A stretch of DNA of 64,000 nt from Membranipora membranacea (Eukaryota; Bryozoa; Gymnolaemata; Cheilostomatida; Membraniporidae): contig OU612072.1 of NCBI GenBank assembly GCA_914767715.1, positions 25,976,001-26,040,000 of the forward strand. Direction: 5' to 3'. A program made the translations under genes and the position numbers. The notes below the pieces were generated by a model. The model did no database searches. It was given only the letters and a program-made list of their open reading frames with translations, and was not told the DNA's origin. Below are positions 23,793 through 33,901 of the stretch, in pieces (within the stretch, counting starts at the first letter, position 1; every line of letters starts with the position of its first letter).

Positions 23793-26099
23793 AATACTGT
23801 TGAAATGGAGATGTATTTCACTTTCAAAATCATGGAATGAGAATATTTGCCTTGGAACACAAACTTTAGTTGTGGCCAGTGACCTCGACCCTGGTACTGT
23901 TTATGAAGCTAGACTACAAAGAGTTGAGTCATTTGATTTGACAAAATAGTAGCCAATGAGATTCACTATTTCTGCAGGTAAGCCAATCAAAGGTCGGTAG
24001 CCGAGCCAAGCATTGTCATTTTCGACTACTAAATTCGGACAGAAGAACACAACTAGTACTTAGGCTGTAAACTACTATTCATTTTCTAGGTAGTGGGCAT
24101 GACAAAACATGTGATTCCTGATTGTGAATATCAAAAGCTCCGGAGGTCGGGTAATGTGTGATTTAAAGGTAAGCAGGTATCAGCTAGATATGAGAAAACA
24201 CTAATCCTATTTGATCTGATCATTGTTACTGAAAATCAAAGCAGTTTGGATTTATAGGCTGTGAGTTTTTGGAACTTAGGCTTTTAAGCCAATTCTAGAC
24301 TCTTTTGAGGAGTGTCTGTATTTTTTATAACATCTCTAGCGTCTGAAATATAAGTGTTCCACGTAGAGTTTCTTTTCCCATGACCTCATAAATAGAACCT
24401 TGAAGAGCACTCAGGGTCAAACCAACCTTTGTCGATCAGAGGGGAAACACTCCTCGTAGATCAGAACGAAATACTCGAGTGAACAAAATACTCAATTGAA
24501 CAACTCTGTGTTTACACTATTGCACGTCTAAATGAGTACAGTGGTATCTATCTTTGTGCGATAGTATCTACTTCGCAACTTAATTTTATAACTATCTTGT
24601 ACCTTAGCCTTAATCGCCCTTGTGCAGCAATAGAACTAGTCTTTGTGGGACTCTGAACTATTGGTAATTGATCTGCTGATTAAAATTACCAAGGTTAAAA
24701 TAAATCACTTAGGTTTATACCTTACTCATGGAAAGGGCACCTGTTGAATTCACTCGCCCAAAGGGCGCCTGTTGTACGCCCTCACCAAGTTGACACTCTA
24801 TACATTGATATGACTATTTAACATAGACTAACATCTTTGTTTGATAACACATAGTAACAGAAACTTCAAAACCTGAAGAATATATGATCAATATTAAAGG
24901 GATAATACACTTCTGATCTCTGTTTGGCAGCCAAGCTGTTAAGCTGGGCTGTTAGAAAATAACAAGCTAAAGTCCAAAGGTCATAATTATTACACATGCG
25001 CACTCTGAGTATCTGTAGAATTGAAACACCAACCAAGAGGTAGGAGCACACAACTGCTCACAAAATCAGCTTTTTTCAGATCACAAGCAATTCTGTTAGT
25101 TGTCTTATTTCTTGTTGGAGATGCACAACTACAATTTAGAATGCACATTTGAGCAGAACGAGGGGTTTTGAATTACAAATAAGGAGTTTATGTATGTACA
25201 TACATTTTTCTGTGCTCCATTGGCTGCCAAACAGAGATCAGAAGTGTATTATCCCTTTAACTTATAACAGATAATTAGATCGATGGTCCCGCAGAGATTG
25301 ATCAGCTGGTCTAAGTGATTGAACATCACAAAACTATTTGATGAGTTAATCGACTTTCTCCCTAATTGTCCAGACCTGGACTTCGAATCTAGTTTTAATA
25401 ATCTGTAAATTTTTGTAGAACGAAATGAGACGGCAATAAAACGATCCATACCTGGCTCTGCAACAAAATCTACCAGCTGCAATATGGATAATAATGCTCC
25501 TGACTGCATTCATTAGCCAAAGCTTGCAGAACTCTAATCTGTCGCATCTAAATATTTTGCCATTCTTATTTTTGACAAAAACATTTTGATTCACAAAACC
25601 CAATTACGCAGATACAAAAGAATATCAAGCTTACTGCAGCTTCGAACAAAGAGATAACATTACAATGAGTGAATAGATAGGCGTGTTGTATTAGTGCTGA
25701 GCAAACAAAAGAGCAGTCAACAAGCTCAGTGACCAAAAATATCACTCTCACTCCGAGTTCATTGCTCCGAGCCATCAGTTGCACTGTAAAGGCACAAAGG
25801 CATAGTTCGACATCAATATCTGGGAGACAATCTATTCGAATGGGTCGCGGATCAAGTCCGACTCTGAGTACAGGCTCCATTCAAGTAGCCCCAGCTCCTG
25901 CAGCAGGTAAAAATAAACCGATAGAAAAACTGTTCAATAAACTTGCTCTGTTATCTTTAGATTCTTCTAACATCGTCGTTGACAAATAAAAAAGTATCAC
26001 ATTCATGAAAAGCAATTTAATTAATACCATATAATTCTCCACAGGGCAAAGTGTTATCATTTGATTGTTACTGTCAATTATATAGACCGTATATAGGAT
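23793..26099. other. Region between RNPC3 and the TPR pseudogene
   Basis: No clear gene. RNPC3 starts at 23792, and its promoter should lie just to the right. A TTAA-flanked MITE occupies 24898-25256. An open stretch at 25729-25908 (+) ends at a plausible donor (CAG|GTAAAA) and encodes a Ser/Thr-rich peptide. It might be the first exon of the broken TPR gene that follows, but nothing in it is diagnostic. Confidence 0.5.
24898..25256. mobile_element. TTAA-flanked MITE
   Basis: Perfect terminal inverted repeats of about 38 bp (AGGGATAATACACTTCTGAT...) enclose a 359-bp element. TTAA lies on each side at 24894-24897 and 25257-25260. TTAA duplications are characteristic of the piggyBac and Kolobok superfamilies. 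It has no coding potential and is therefore non-autonomous. Confidence 0.9.
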
Positions 26100-26115
26100 T
26101 CTTTTTGTGAATTGC

Positions 26116-27175
26116 AGACGGAATGCAGCATATTCTGGGACTACATATAACTGCTAGACCAAAGCTCATAGAAGACCACTGCGAGTCATCTCTGACCATC
26201 TCACAGCTTCTCAGACAAACAGGGCGTTCATAAAACCTGAAACGGAAGCGAAAAATGAATCGTTCATTCACAAGTATATCAGTGAAAAAGACCCTAAAAC
26301 AGAAGCATCAAATGTATCTCGGGCTATAGTGTTTGTGTCACATGCGTGGAAGTATAGATTATATGGCGTTGTGGTAAGCATCATGGAACAATATGCCAGC
26401 AAACAACCCGGTGCGTATTTCTGGTTTGATCTATTCACGAACAATCAGAATGAAAGATTTTGTCTGGTTCATCTCTACATTTTGTAATAGTATAAGAGAA
26501 ATAGGTCAGATACTCCTCGTTCTCTCACCCTGGAAAGACCCGTGATTTACGCCTCATCCAATATAGACCCGTGATTTAGGCCTTATCCGATATCCAGGCA
26601 CAAGAAGCAGACGCAACTTCGAAGTCCGATCTAAAACAAGTTTTCAAAGTGCTCAGTGAGTCAGATGGCGAGTTTTCACATGTAAATTAGCGAGTGAAGG
26701 AAAGATTGAGAAGCTGGTACATAAACAGAACACCAGATGATACCAGGCTTACGATCAATAGTGCTAATGTAATGTGAAGTATTGCGCTTCTGGATGACGC
26801 TCACTATCAGAACGCCCTTCATATATATCTCGGACTGTCTGGTGAAAATCATCCTAATGTGGCTACCTCCTACAATAACATAGCTCTGGTGTACAACATC
26901 AAAGATGATTATGATGAAGCTCTTAATTTCTACAACAAATCTCTAAAAATCGGACTGAACACATTAGGTGAGAATCATCCTAATGTGGCTGACTCCTACA
27001 ATAACATAGCTATTGCGTATGACAGTTAAGGTCACTATATAGATACTGCTCTTGACTACTTCAAGTACTCACCATCAAGCTCAGCGTGCTAGGTGATAGC
27101 TATCCGGTTGTTTCAGGTATCTGCCGTAATATCAAGCTGTTCCACCAGGAAAGAGACTTTTGCAGTTTTTTTTTG
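26116..27175 (+). pseudogene. Broken TPR protein gene with N-terminal 'FVSHAWKY' domain
   Basis: Translated pieces in shifting frames give a consistent protein. First is HITARPKLIEDHCESSLTIS. After a frameshift near 26226 comes IVFVSHAWKY, AYFWFDLFTNNQ, then LVLSPWKDP and SDGEFSHVN. Last are two kinesin-light-chain-like tetratricopeptide repeats (GENHPNVATSYNNIA, then DDYDEALNFYNKSLKI). In-frame stops fall after LHLYIL, SPWKDP, FSHVN and IAYDS, and the last repeat is degraded, so this is a pseudogene. From memory, related multi-copy TPR proteins are abundant in sponges and some other invertebrates, with an N-terminal region perhaps related to TIR/DUF4062-type effector domains. That relation is uncertain. 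Confidence 0.7.
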
Positions 27176-29468
27176 TGATTTCTTTAGTTATTAGCACATA
27201 ATCGAAATTAACATGCAATTTTATTGGAGATTAGGCATCCTGCTTCCTCCGAAGTAATCATGTATTGTGATCTTGTTATTATTTGACCTGCGTGTCTTCC
27301 TTCTAAATACAAAATATTATAAACCATAATGAATTTGTGAAGTTTTGATGTTTTGGTATGTCAGCCATATTTTACAGCGCCCAAGGTTTTGGGCTGAGTT
27401 AAAACCAGTGAAGACCAGTTAGCGGCCAACATGATCATCTTGTCATCGGTGATGTTATCTCTGTTGCTCCAATCACCGTTATATAAGCAAGTTTGTAGAG
27501 AGACCAATCTAGAGTTAAGACCGGAGCTGACCGTTGAGATGACAGTAAATGTCAGTAAAAGCAAAGATTATAAATAGGTAAAAGTTACTAAATAGACAGA
27601 AAAAAGGTCATAAATGTTATTGATTACCATTTATAACGTTAAATATGGTACTTCAACTTTTACGGGTTTATTAAAAGAGGTCGTAATGTTCATCAATGTT
27701 CAGCACAACACACAAACAATAGGCAGAAATTTCTTGGGAATAGTATCATATCAGCGGTCAAAATATACAGTGCATGTTTGGGTCAGCATAAAATTGTGTC
27801 AACTAGAGACTAGCTTCAAAATTTACTAAATATTGCAATATTGTTTGGCATTACTGCTTGGTGAAAATATCCACTGTCTCATTGGCTATGGAAGGAATTA
27901 TATCAACTAGTTTTTAGGACCAGTACTATACTGGATGGAAACTGCCATGCAGTACCAGAGTTTGCAGGGCATGATAGTTCTAAATTTACATCAACCTGAA
28001 TGTTGTACTCATATTGTACCCAAGTACAATAACATGGTATTAGGTCAACATCTAGATTCTCATCAAAAACCTTTGTACTTGTAATGGGGGGGGGGGGGGG
28101 GGTGTACACTCTGCAACAACAACATGAGATGAACGCTTCTCCTAGTTTGTCACTGTCTACAACAAAAATAGCGAATTTACCTTGCTGATGAAGTGAATTT
28201 TTTAGGTACAAAATTCAGTAAAGTCTTATCTCAAGTGTATGAGGAACATGATAGAAGCTGGATAATTCCCAAACGCTTTCAAATGTTGCAATAAAATTTA
28301 GAAAAAAATTCAAATTGGGATTCCTGACTACACAGCACATGGTGATTCCATTCAAATACAGCTTTCCTTACAAGGTTAGCAATTTTCTGTAACCTCAACA
28401 ATAGCCTACACAACAATAGCCTACACAAAAGCCCATAAAAAATGACAAAGCAAGTGATAATAGCCGATCGATCAATAGAAGTAGGCTTTCACTACAGTTT
28501 GCTTTGCATTGAAAGTAGGTCTGCATTAAAAGCTAGTAATGTGATCCAAGACACTGCGCTACGGCGAGCATGTAAGCATTTATAAACAAGTAGATTTTAA
28601 TATGGAACTGAGAGTCTTGAAACTCAGGTAAATTTAATCAGGGATAATGAATTTAATAAATGATCTTTATTTTGTTATGGTACATCGGAGTTTGTTTGCC
28701 TGTAAGTTTGTTCCCTTTGTGGTGGTGGAGGGATTATGCAAAAGTCGGGTATCGAGGCGCCGCGATATGCTGAGATGCCTTGATACCCGCCTTTTGTAAT
28801 ATCCCTCATCCACTAGAGAGGGAACAAACTTGTTCTAACTCTGACCCAGCCTACCGATAAGAGGAGTCCAAAATATTTTCGAAGCACAGATTGAGAACTG
28901 ACAGGTATATAAATGATAGGGCAATTAGCAAATATCCAACTTTTCTCGGTTAGAAAGGATTGATAATGTATAGGATACTTCAGTTATATTATTTGTGGCA
29001 TTGTCTTTTATGTGTTACTGAAATACGTGACACAGAAATGACGCCGCGCCTTGAGATCTTGAAGGGAAATCCCCCAACCTTTCCGACTGAATTTGAGTCA
29101 GCACTCCTTCCCAGGTCATAACTTCACATAGGTTGGCCACTGGGACTTGTAGCCTGTATGTGCGGGTGTTAAACGACGGATAATTTTCAGAAATAGTTTC
29201 AAAACCCCCTCCCACCATTTATAGTGCTCTTTTAGGATGATTGAGACAAGTTGGTATTGTGTTTAATGATTGCTTGTCATTTAGGTAGATGGAATTGTGA
29301 GCTTTGGAGAGATAGCTTCCATCCAAAGAATCAATGTACACGTAGTTCAACTAAGAACACCGACTTTCATCAGACAACAGGCCAGCTCTAACGATTGAAC
29401 TGTAATCAACTAGCTTTGTATTCTCTATGTAGCCACCTGGAGACAACTTGCGGAGCGTCTGATGAAGA
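27176..29468. other. Intergenic region with simple repeats and one hairpin
   Basis: No supported gene. It contains a run of 17 G at 28086-28102 and the long palindrome at 28704-28831. Open frames here are short and without features. Confidence 0.6.
28704..28831. repeat. 128-bp near-palindrome (foldback element)
   Basis: AAGTTTGTTCCC at 28704 pairs with GGGAACAAACTT ending at 28831. The arms continue with few mismatches (GAGGGAT, CAAAAG, CGGGTATC, AGGC) to a loop near 28757-28775. It resembles a very short MITE. I saw no target duplication. Confidence 0.85.
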
Positions 29469-29888
29469 ATGGCACCACCAACGGGAGGTTTCAACCCAAA
29501 ATATGGCATCCCATGGAATCAATTGATTGGCATAGCATCTCTATCAATTTGGTGCCTAGGAGTCACAATGAAAGTCGGAAAGTGTGGAGTGAGAAAAGAA
29601 CATATCAGAACTGACCTCATGGTGACTGGAGTCGTTCTCGGAATTCTTGACATTGTATACAAGTTCATGGATGGATCAACATATCATGAGTTTTGCAACA
29701 AGGGGATTATGATATCTCTAGCAATATTTGAAATCAGTTTTGTTCCTGAAATACTTTTTCGATGTTACGATTGCTTACTAGAACGTCGAGATATATTTGT
29801 AATCACTGGCATGACTAGTTTTGTTTCTCTATGTACTTTTGTGCAGATCAAACTTGCATGTTTTATTATGGAGTATTTTGAAATTTAA
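29469..29888 (+). CDS. Small four-helix membrane protein, copy A
   Basis: This is an intronless 139-residue frame. Four hydrophobic segments are visible (about 16-34, 48-66, 80-98 and 111-134), with a short charged loop (GKCGVRKEHIR) after the first. It aligns along its whole length with the frame at 37575-38027. Shared blocks are SLSIW, LGV-M, GKC, IR, LMV-G, MDGST, NK--MISL, ITG-TS and IK-A. Conservation at the protein level between diverged copies argues that it is a real gene. I do not recognise the family. A CTATGTAG upstream (about 29428) could be a splice acceptor for a 5' UTR exon. Function unknown; probably a polytopic membrane protein. Confidence 0.7.
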   Translation: MAPPTGGFNPKYGIPWNQLIGIASLSIWCLGVTMKVGKCGVRKEHIRTDLMVTGVVLGILDIVYKFMDGSTYHEFCNKGIMISLAIFEISFVPEILFRCYDCLLERRDIFVITGMTSFVSLCTFVQIKLACFIMEYFEI

Positions 29889-30052
29889 CCATGCCTGTAC
29901 GACACATGTTTATAAACATTATAGAATATATATATATATATATATATATGTATATGTATTAAATATATTTATAGAATTTTGCTATCTGTGTATTCTTATG
30001 ATGACCATTCATTTCATGACTGTAGAGGTTTGTCATTCAATGCAAATTGACT

Positions 30053-30374
30053 CATGTGACCCAGCACACAAGTGACCCAGCACTCATGTGACCCGGTACC
30101 CATGTGGCCTGTTACCCATGTGACCCGGTACCATGTGACCCGGTACCCATGTGACCTGTCGCCCATGTGGCCTGCTACCCATGTGGCCTGCTACCCATGT
30201 GACCCGGTACCCATGTGACCTGGTGCCCACGTGACCCGCTACCCATGTGACCTGGTGCCCATGTGACCCGCTACCCATGTGACCTGGTGCCCATGTGACC
30301 CGCTACCCATGTGACCTGGTGCCCATGTGAACTGGCGCCCATGTGACCCGCTACTCATGTGACCCGGTACTCAT
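30053..30374. repeat. Minisatellite, 16-bp unit
   Basis: About 20 copies of a CATGTGACCCGGTACC-type unit, with variants GCCTGCTACC and CTGGTGCC. The open frame on its minus strand is a by-product of the repeat. Confidence 0.92.
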
Positions 30375-31165
30375 GATGAATTTTGTCTAGTAGTGATAGA
30401 AATATAATATTCATACATCTAGTAGATCAAAAAAAGTATGATGTATTTTCTGTGCTGTATTTAGTATAACATGTGATATGAAGGCTGACATATTCTTACT
30501 TGGGACGGATAGCTGGTTGGGGGAATATTCACTGTCCAGTATATAAAGATACTATTGGAAACTACCTGATCGTTTTCTTCAACGGTTTATCTTTTACACT
30601 GAACAAGTTAAAAAGGGACAGAACACTTTTATTATCCCCCTACCCCACAATGTTTTCAATTTGCAGTTAAATCATAATTATTATAACTAGAATAACCAGA
30701 CCACTAACCTCCTAGAATTGTATCTAGTTGCTTTAAAACAAGTCAGACCCTGATCAGCAGCTGGCAGTGCACCGAGACTAAGAGGAGAAACTTTCAGAGG
30801 CTTAGCAACAAAGGTATCATTGAACAAAAGTGCATTGCAATGGATGTAAAAAGTCGGTTGAAATTTTATAGATGGTCTGCATGATTCGTATCGTATGCCA
30901 CATTCCGAAGATAGGACTGTGCTGGGATATCAGAAAGATTACTCTGTACATTGCAACATTAATGCAGTTCTCAATAAATAAAGTTTTTAGCAGTTAGTAA
31001 AACATCACATATTATTGGCACAGCAAAGCCACAGGGGCACATATTCTAAAGAGAATGTTCTGACAGTACCTTGTTATATTATAATTTTAGGATGCATGGA
31101 TGGCAACAGCGAACTTGGGAAACTCTTTGATGGCAGGCATAAACTTAACACAAAGATACTTAATA
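30375..31165. other. Intergenic stretch without recognisable features
   Basis: AT-rich DNA between the minisatellite and the partial EIF2B2 duplication. I see no exon or structured repeat. Confidence 0.5.
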
Positions 31166-31390
31166 TTTTGGAGTCGTCTACCTAATGTCAATGAGGAGAT
31201 AATTTACTCTCAGAACAGTTTGAACCTTACAGGCATTCTTACAAGTGGTGTCAATGCCATCTACAATGGCAACAGCCCTAACTTTGCTACTTAATTTGGG
31301 TCAGAAAAAAGTCTCCAATGTAAACATTAAGCTTTCTATTACTTACCTTGTACTAAGGTCTGCAATGGTACCTTGTTTGCAGCTGTCTAC
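31166..31390 (-). pseudogene. Decayed duplicate of EIF2B2 intron 8 and exon 8
   Basis: Bases 31166-31262 match EIF2B2 intron sequence at about 36193-36290 (shared TAATGTCAATGAGGAGATAA and GTGTCAATGCCA). Bases about 31330-31387 match exon 8 and its donor at 36471-36545 (shared CTATTACTTACCTTGTA-like donor and exon end, TCTGCAATG, TTGTTTGC-GCTGTCTA). The exon copy has lost more than 20 bases and is out of frame, so it cannot be functional. Confidence 0.75.
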
Positions 31391-33094
31391 ACTGTAAATA
31401 GTAAAGCAAATATCATGTAGAATGGTGAGGCTAATGAAATCACCTAAACTAACAAACCCTCTTAAAGTGAATTTCTTATAAAAATGGAAGCCATAGCCAT
31501 ATAACTCTATAATTCTATATCAACTGTCCTTCAGCACCAATTGTTTTCTGGGATATACTGAACCAAAGTAGTTGATTTAGTTTAGTTAGAATTGTACAGA
31601 TAACTATGTTGAGAAATAAAACTTTGCTTGCTCTTCAGCTGGAGTTCCGTGTTAAAATATCTAATTTGGAGATTGTTTCTTTAATGGCTGATCTAACTTC
31701 CTTTTCTTTCAGTCTTATAGATAAAGAAGTCTTCGAGTTTCTTTGCAAAGTAGTGGAATGGTAAGGACGGTAACTTCAAACATTTGGAAAGAAACTAAAT
31801 TTGTGAGTAAGTGCAGCTGTAGAACCCTGGCTATCATGGTGAATATGGCTACAAGTCAAACACTGTTTGTTTCATCATCCTTGCAGCAATCATGAACTTT
31901 TTATTTGTTAGTTTATTAATTTTTGAGAAATATAATGCTAAATAAACATGCTATTGATAGTTCAATAACTACCAGAATTATTCAAGCACTCTTGTTATGC
32001 TGTGCATAAAAAAGTCTGTAGTGAAATCTTGGCAGCCAGACAGACTACGACATTAGCTAGCTTTGTGCTTCGACAAACAGCTGCAGTAAGTTATCCTTCA
32101 TTCATCTATCACTTGACAGTAGAGTCTTGTTAAGTCAGCTAAAGGACCATATATTTTCTCGAAATACCCTGTGCAGTTGAGTAGGGAGCTATACTGTGAT
32201 ATTTGATGTGTGAAACATTTTGCTCATGAAGCGGATCAGTTGGTCAGAGGGTCTGTAATTAAGCATGCAAGGTTATTTTTATTTTCATTTTATTTATTTA
32301 TCCACTTCATTCACTGATCTTTGAATGCCACTGGCTACAGGGTTTTCATGATGGCCCAGGTGTGCTGTCTCAACCTTAACTGAGGGCGTCTTCGGGTAGT
32401 CATTACATCTTATGAATGTTTGTGTCTTGTGTGATGAGCGCTCTCACAGAGAAACTTTTAATTTTATATCATAGGGCCCCGTAGCACACATTACTCCAAT
32501 TTTATAGAATGACCTTTGACTTTGGTACTCAGTTGCGCGATTAAATTACTTCTTCAGCATTGAAAATGGATACCAGGACGGAGACACACAGTGAAATTTT
32601 CAGCAGTAATATGTTTCCTGATTGGATTAACTTCTGTGATGATCTGCAGTAATGCAGTGTCTGATGAAAAAAATCTTTGATGACCATGTATATATATATG
32701 TATATGTATATATATATATAACCTTATTCATTCAGAGTCATATCAATTATATATACTAGTTGATTTTTAAATAACACACATTTATTGTGAGGTCTTTAGT
32801 ATGCAAAAACCCTACAAAACGTTACCGGGCTCGACCGCTCTCCCTGGTCTGACTTCTTTATGAGCTCCATCTTAATCACAAACCAAATAAAGAACAGATG
32901 TAAAAATCCAGAGCTTTACTCAAGAACTGTGTGTTGTACATTGGTATGCAGACTACTGTCTGTTGTAACCCGACCACTGCTGAGATCACTGTGAAGAAAA
33001 CCAGGTGGTTTCGATTTAAAGGTGACAAAAACAGCCCAACAATCCAGTAGAGCAGTCATAGTGCAAAGGGTATCACAACAGGGATTCCATTTAC
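31391..33094. other. Non-coding stretch between the two EIF2B2 relics
   Basis: No gene is seen, and no copies of EIF2B2 exons 4-7 are detectable by eye. It contains an AT/GTATA simple repeat near 32688-32720. Confidence 0.5.
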
Positions 33095-33175
33095 CTCTAC
33101 ACATAATGTTACTGATAGACCTCTCAGGCTGCCTCTCTATAGCTATTCACCAAATTATTTCACAATCATTGAAAC
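33095..33175 (-). pseudogene. Decayed duplicate of EIF2B2 exon 3
   Basis: The stretch beginning ACCTCTACACATAATGTTAC aligns with exon 3 and its donor at 40890-40977, with shared CTGATAGAC/CCGATAGAC, CCTCTC/CCTCTA and AGCTATTCACCA/AGCTCTTCACCA. The order relative to the exon 8 relic at 31.3 kb matches the intact gene, so both are probably one partial tandem duplication that has since decayed. Confidence 0.75.
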
Positions 33176-33901
33176 ATTAAATACAGTCAATCAGTCAAAT
33201 AATGATTAGTTTTCAAGTTAACACAGAAGGTGGAAAAACCACTATTTATTGATCATCCACGACTGAACAATGGCGCATTCATTGCGGCTAAAAGAAAACT
33301 AACGCCAATTGGGCAAAAATCATATAGAAGAACTTACTATCATGACTCTAAATAGTTACTAGACTGAGGCAAGGAATGGAATATGTTGGATCATAATATG
33401 TATATTATATGATATATTCATAGGCATCATGACTTTGTAACAAAGTTTTGAATGACACTGGGGAGATAAGGCAAGATTCTGATGCTCTCTGCATGATATC
33501 AGCCTGCAAATGATGTGAGTTCCAAAATGCAGGGCTGATCAATGAAGTTACTCAGATGTTACCAACAATCAAAAATCACTGCTGTACTATTACCGATTTA
33601 TTGCTCAACAAAAACAGATCCATGACAGTCTCCTCAACCTCAAAAACTTAATCATATAAATTGTATAAAACCTCAGTAAGAACACATGATCCCCCTAAAG
33701 CGGTGGTTGGAGATCTTACTGAAAACAGATAGAGACACAGTCATAGGATTAGAAACTTGACCGATACCCCAGTCCTTAACCATCATATTTGATATGAGGC
33801 CCGTCCAGTTAATCCAAATGCTTTCTGGCTCAGTTAGGAGAGAAGTCATAATTGTGAGGTAATTTTCCGTCATTCATATCCTGCATCCGGTTAGATGAAT
33901 G

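Noticed and set aside
30084-30278. 64-residue minus-strand frame of repeated Gly-His-Val-Thr-Trp
   Set aside because: Product of the 16-bp minisatellite.
30053-30374. CRISPR-like array
   Set aside because: The units are directly tandem with no unique spacers, and the genome is eukaryotic.
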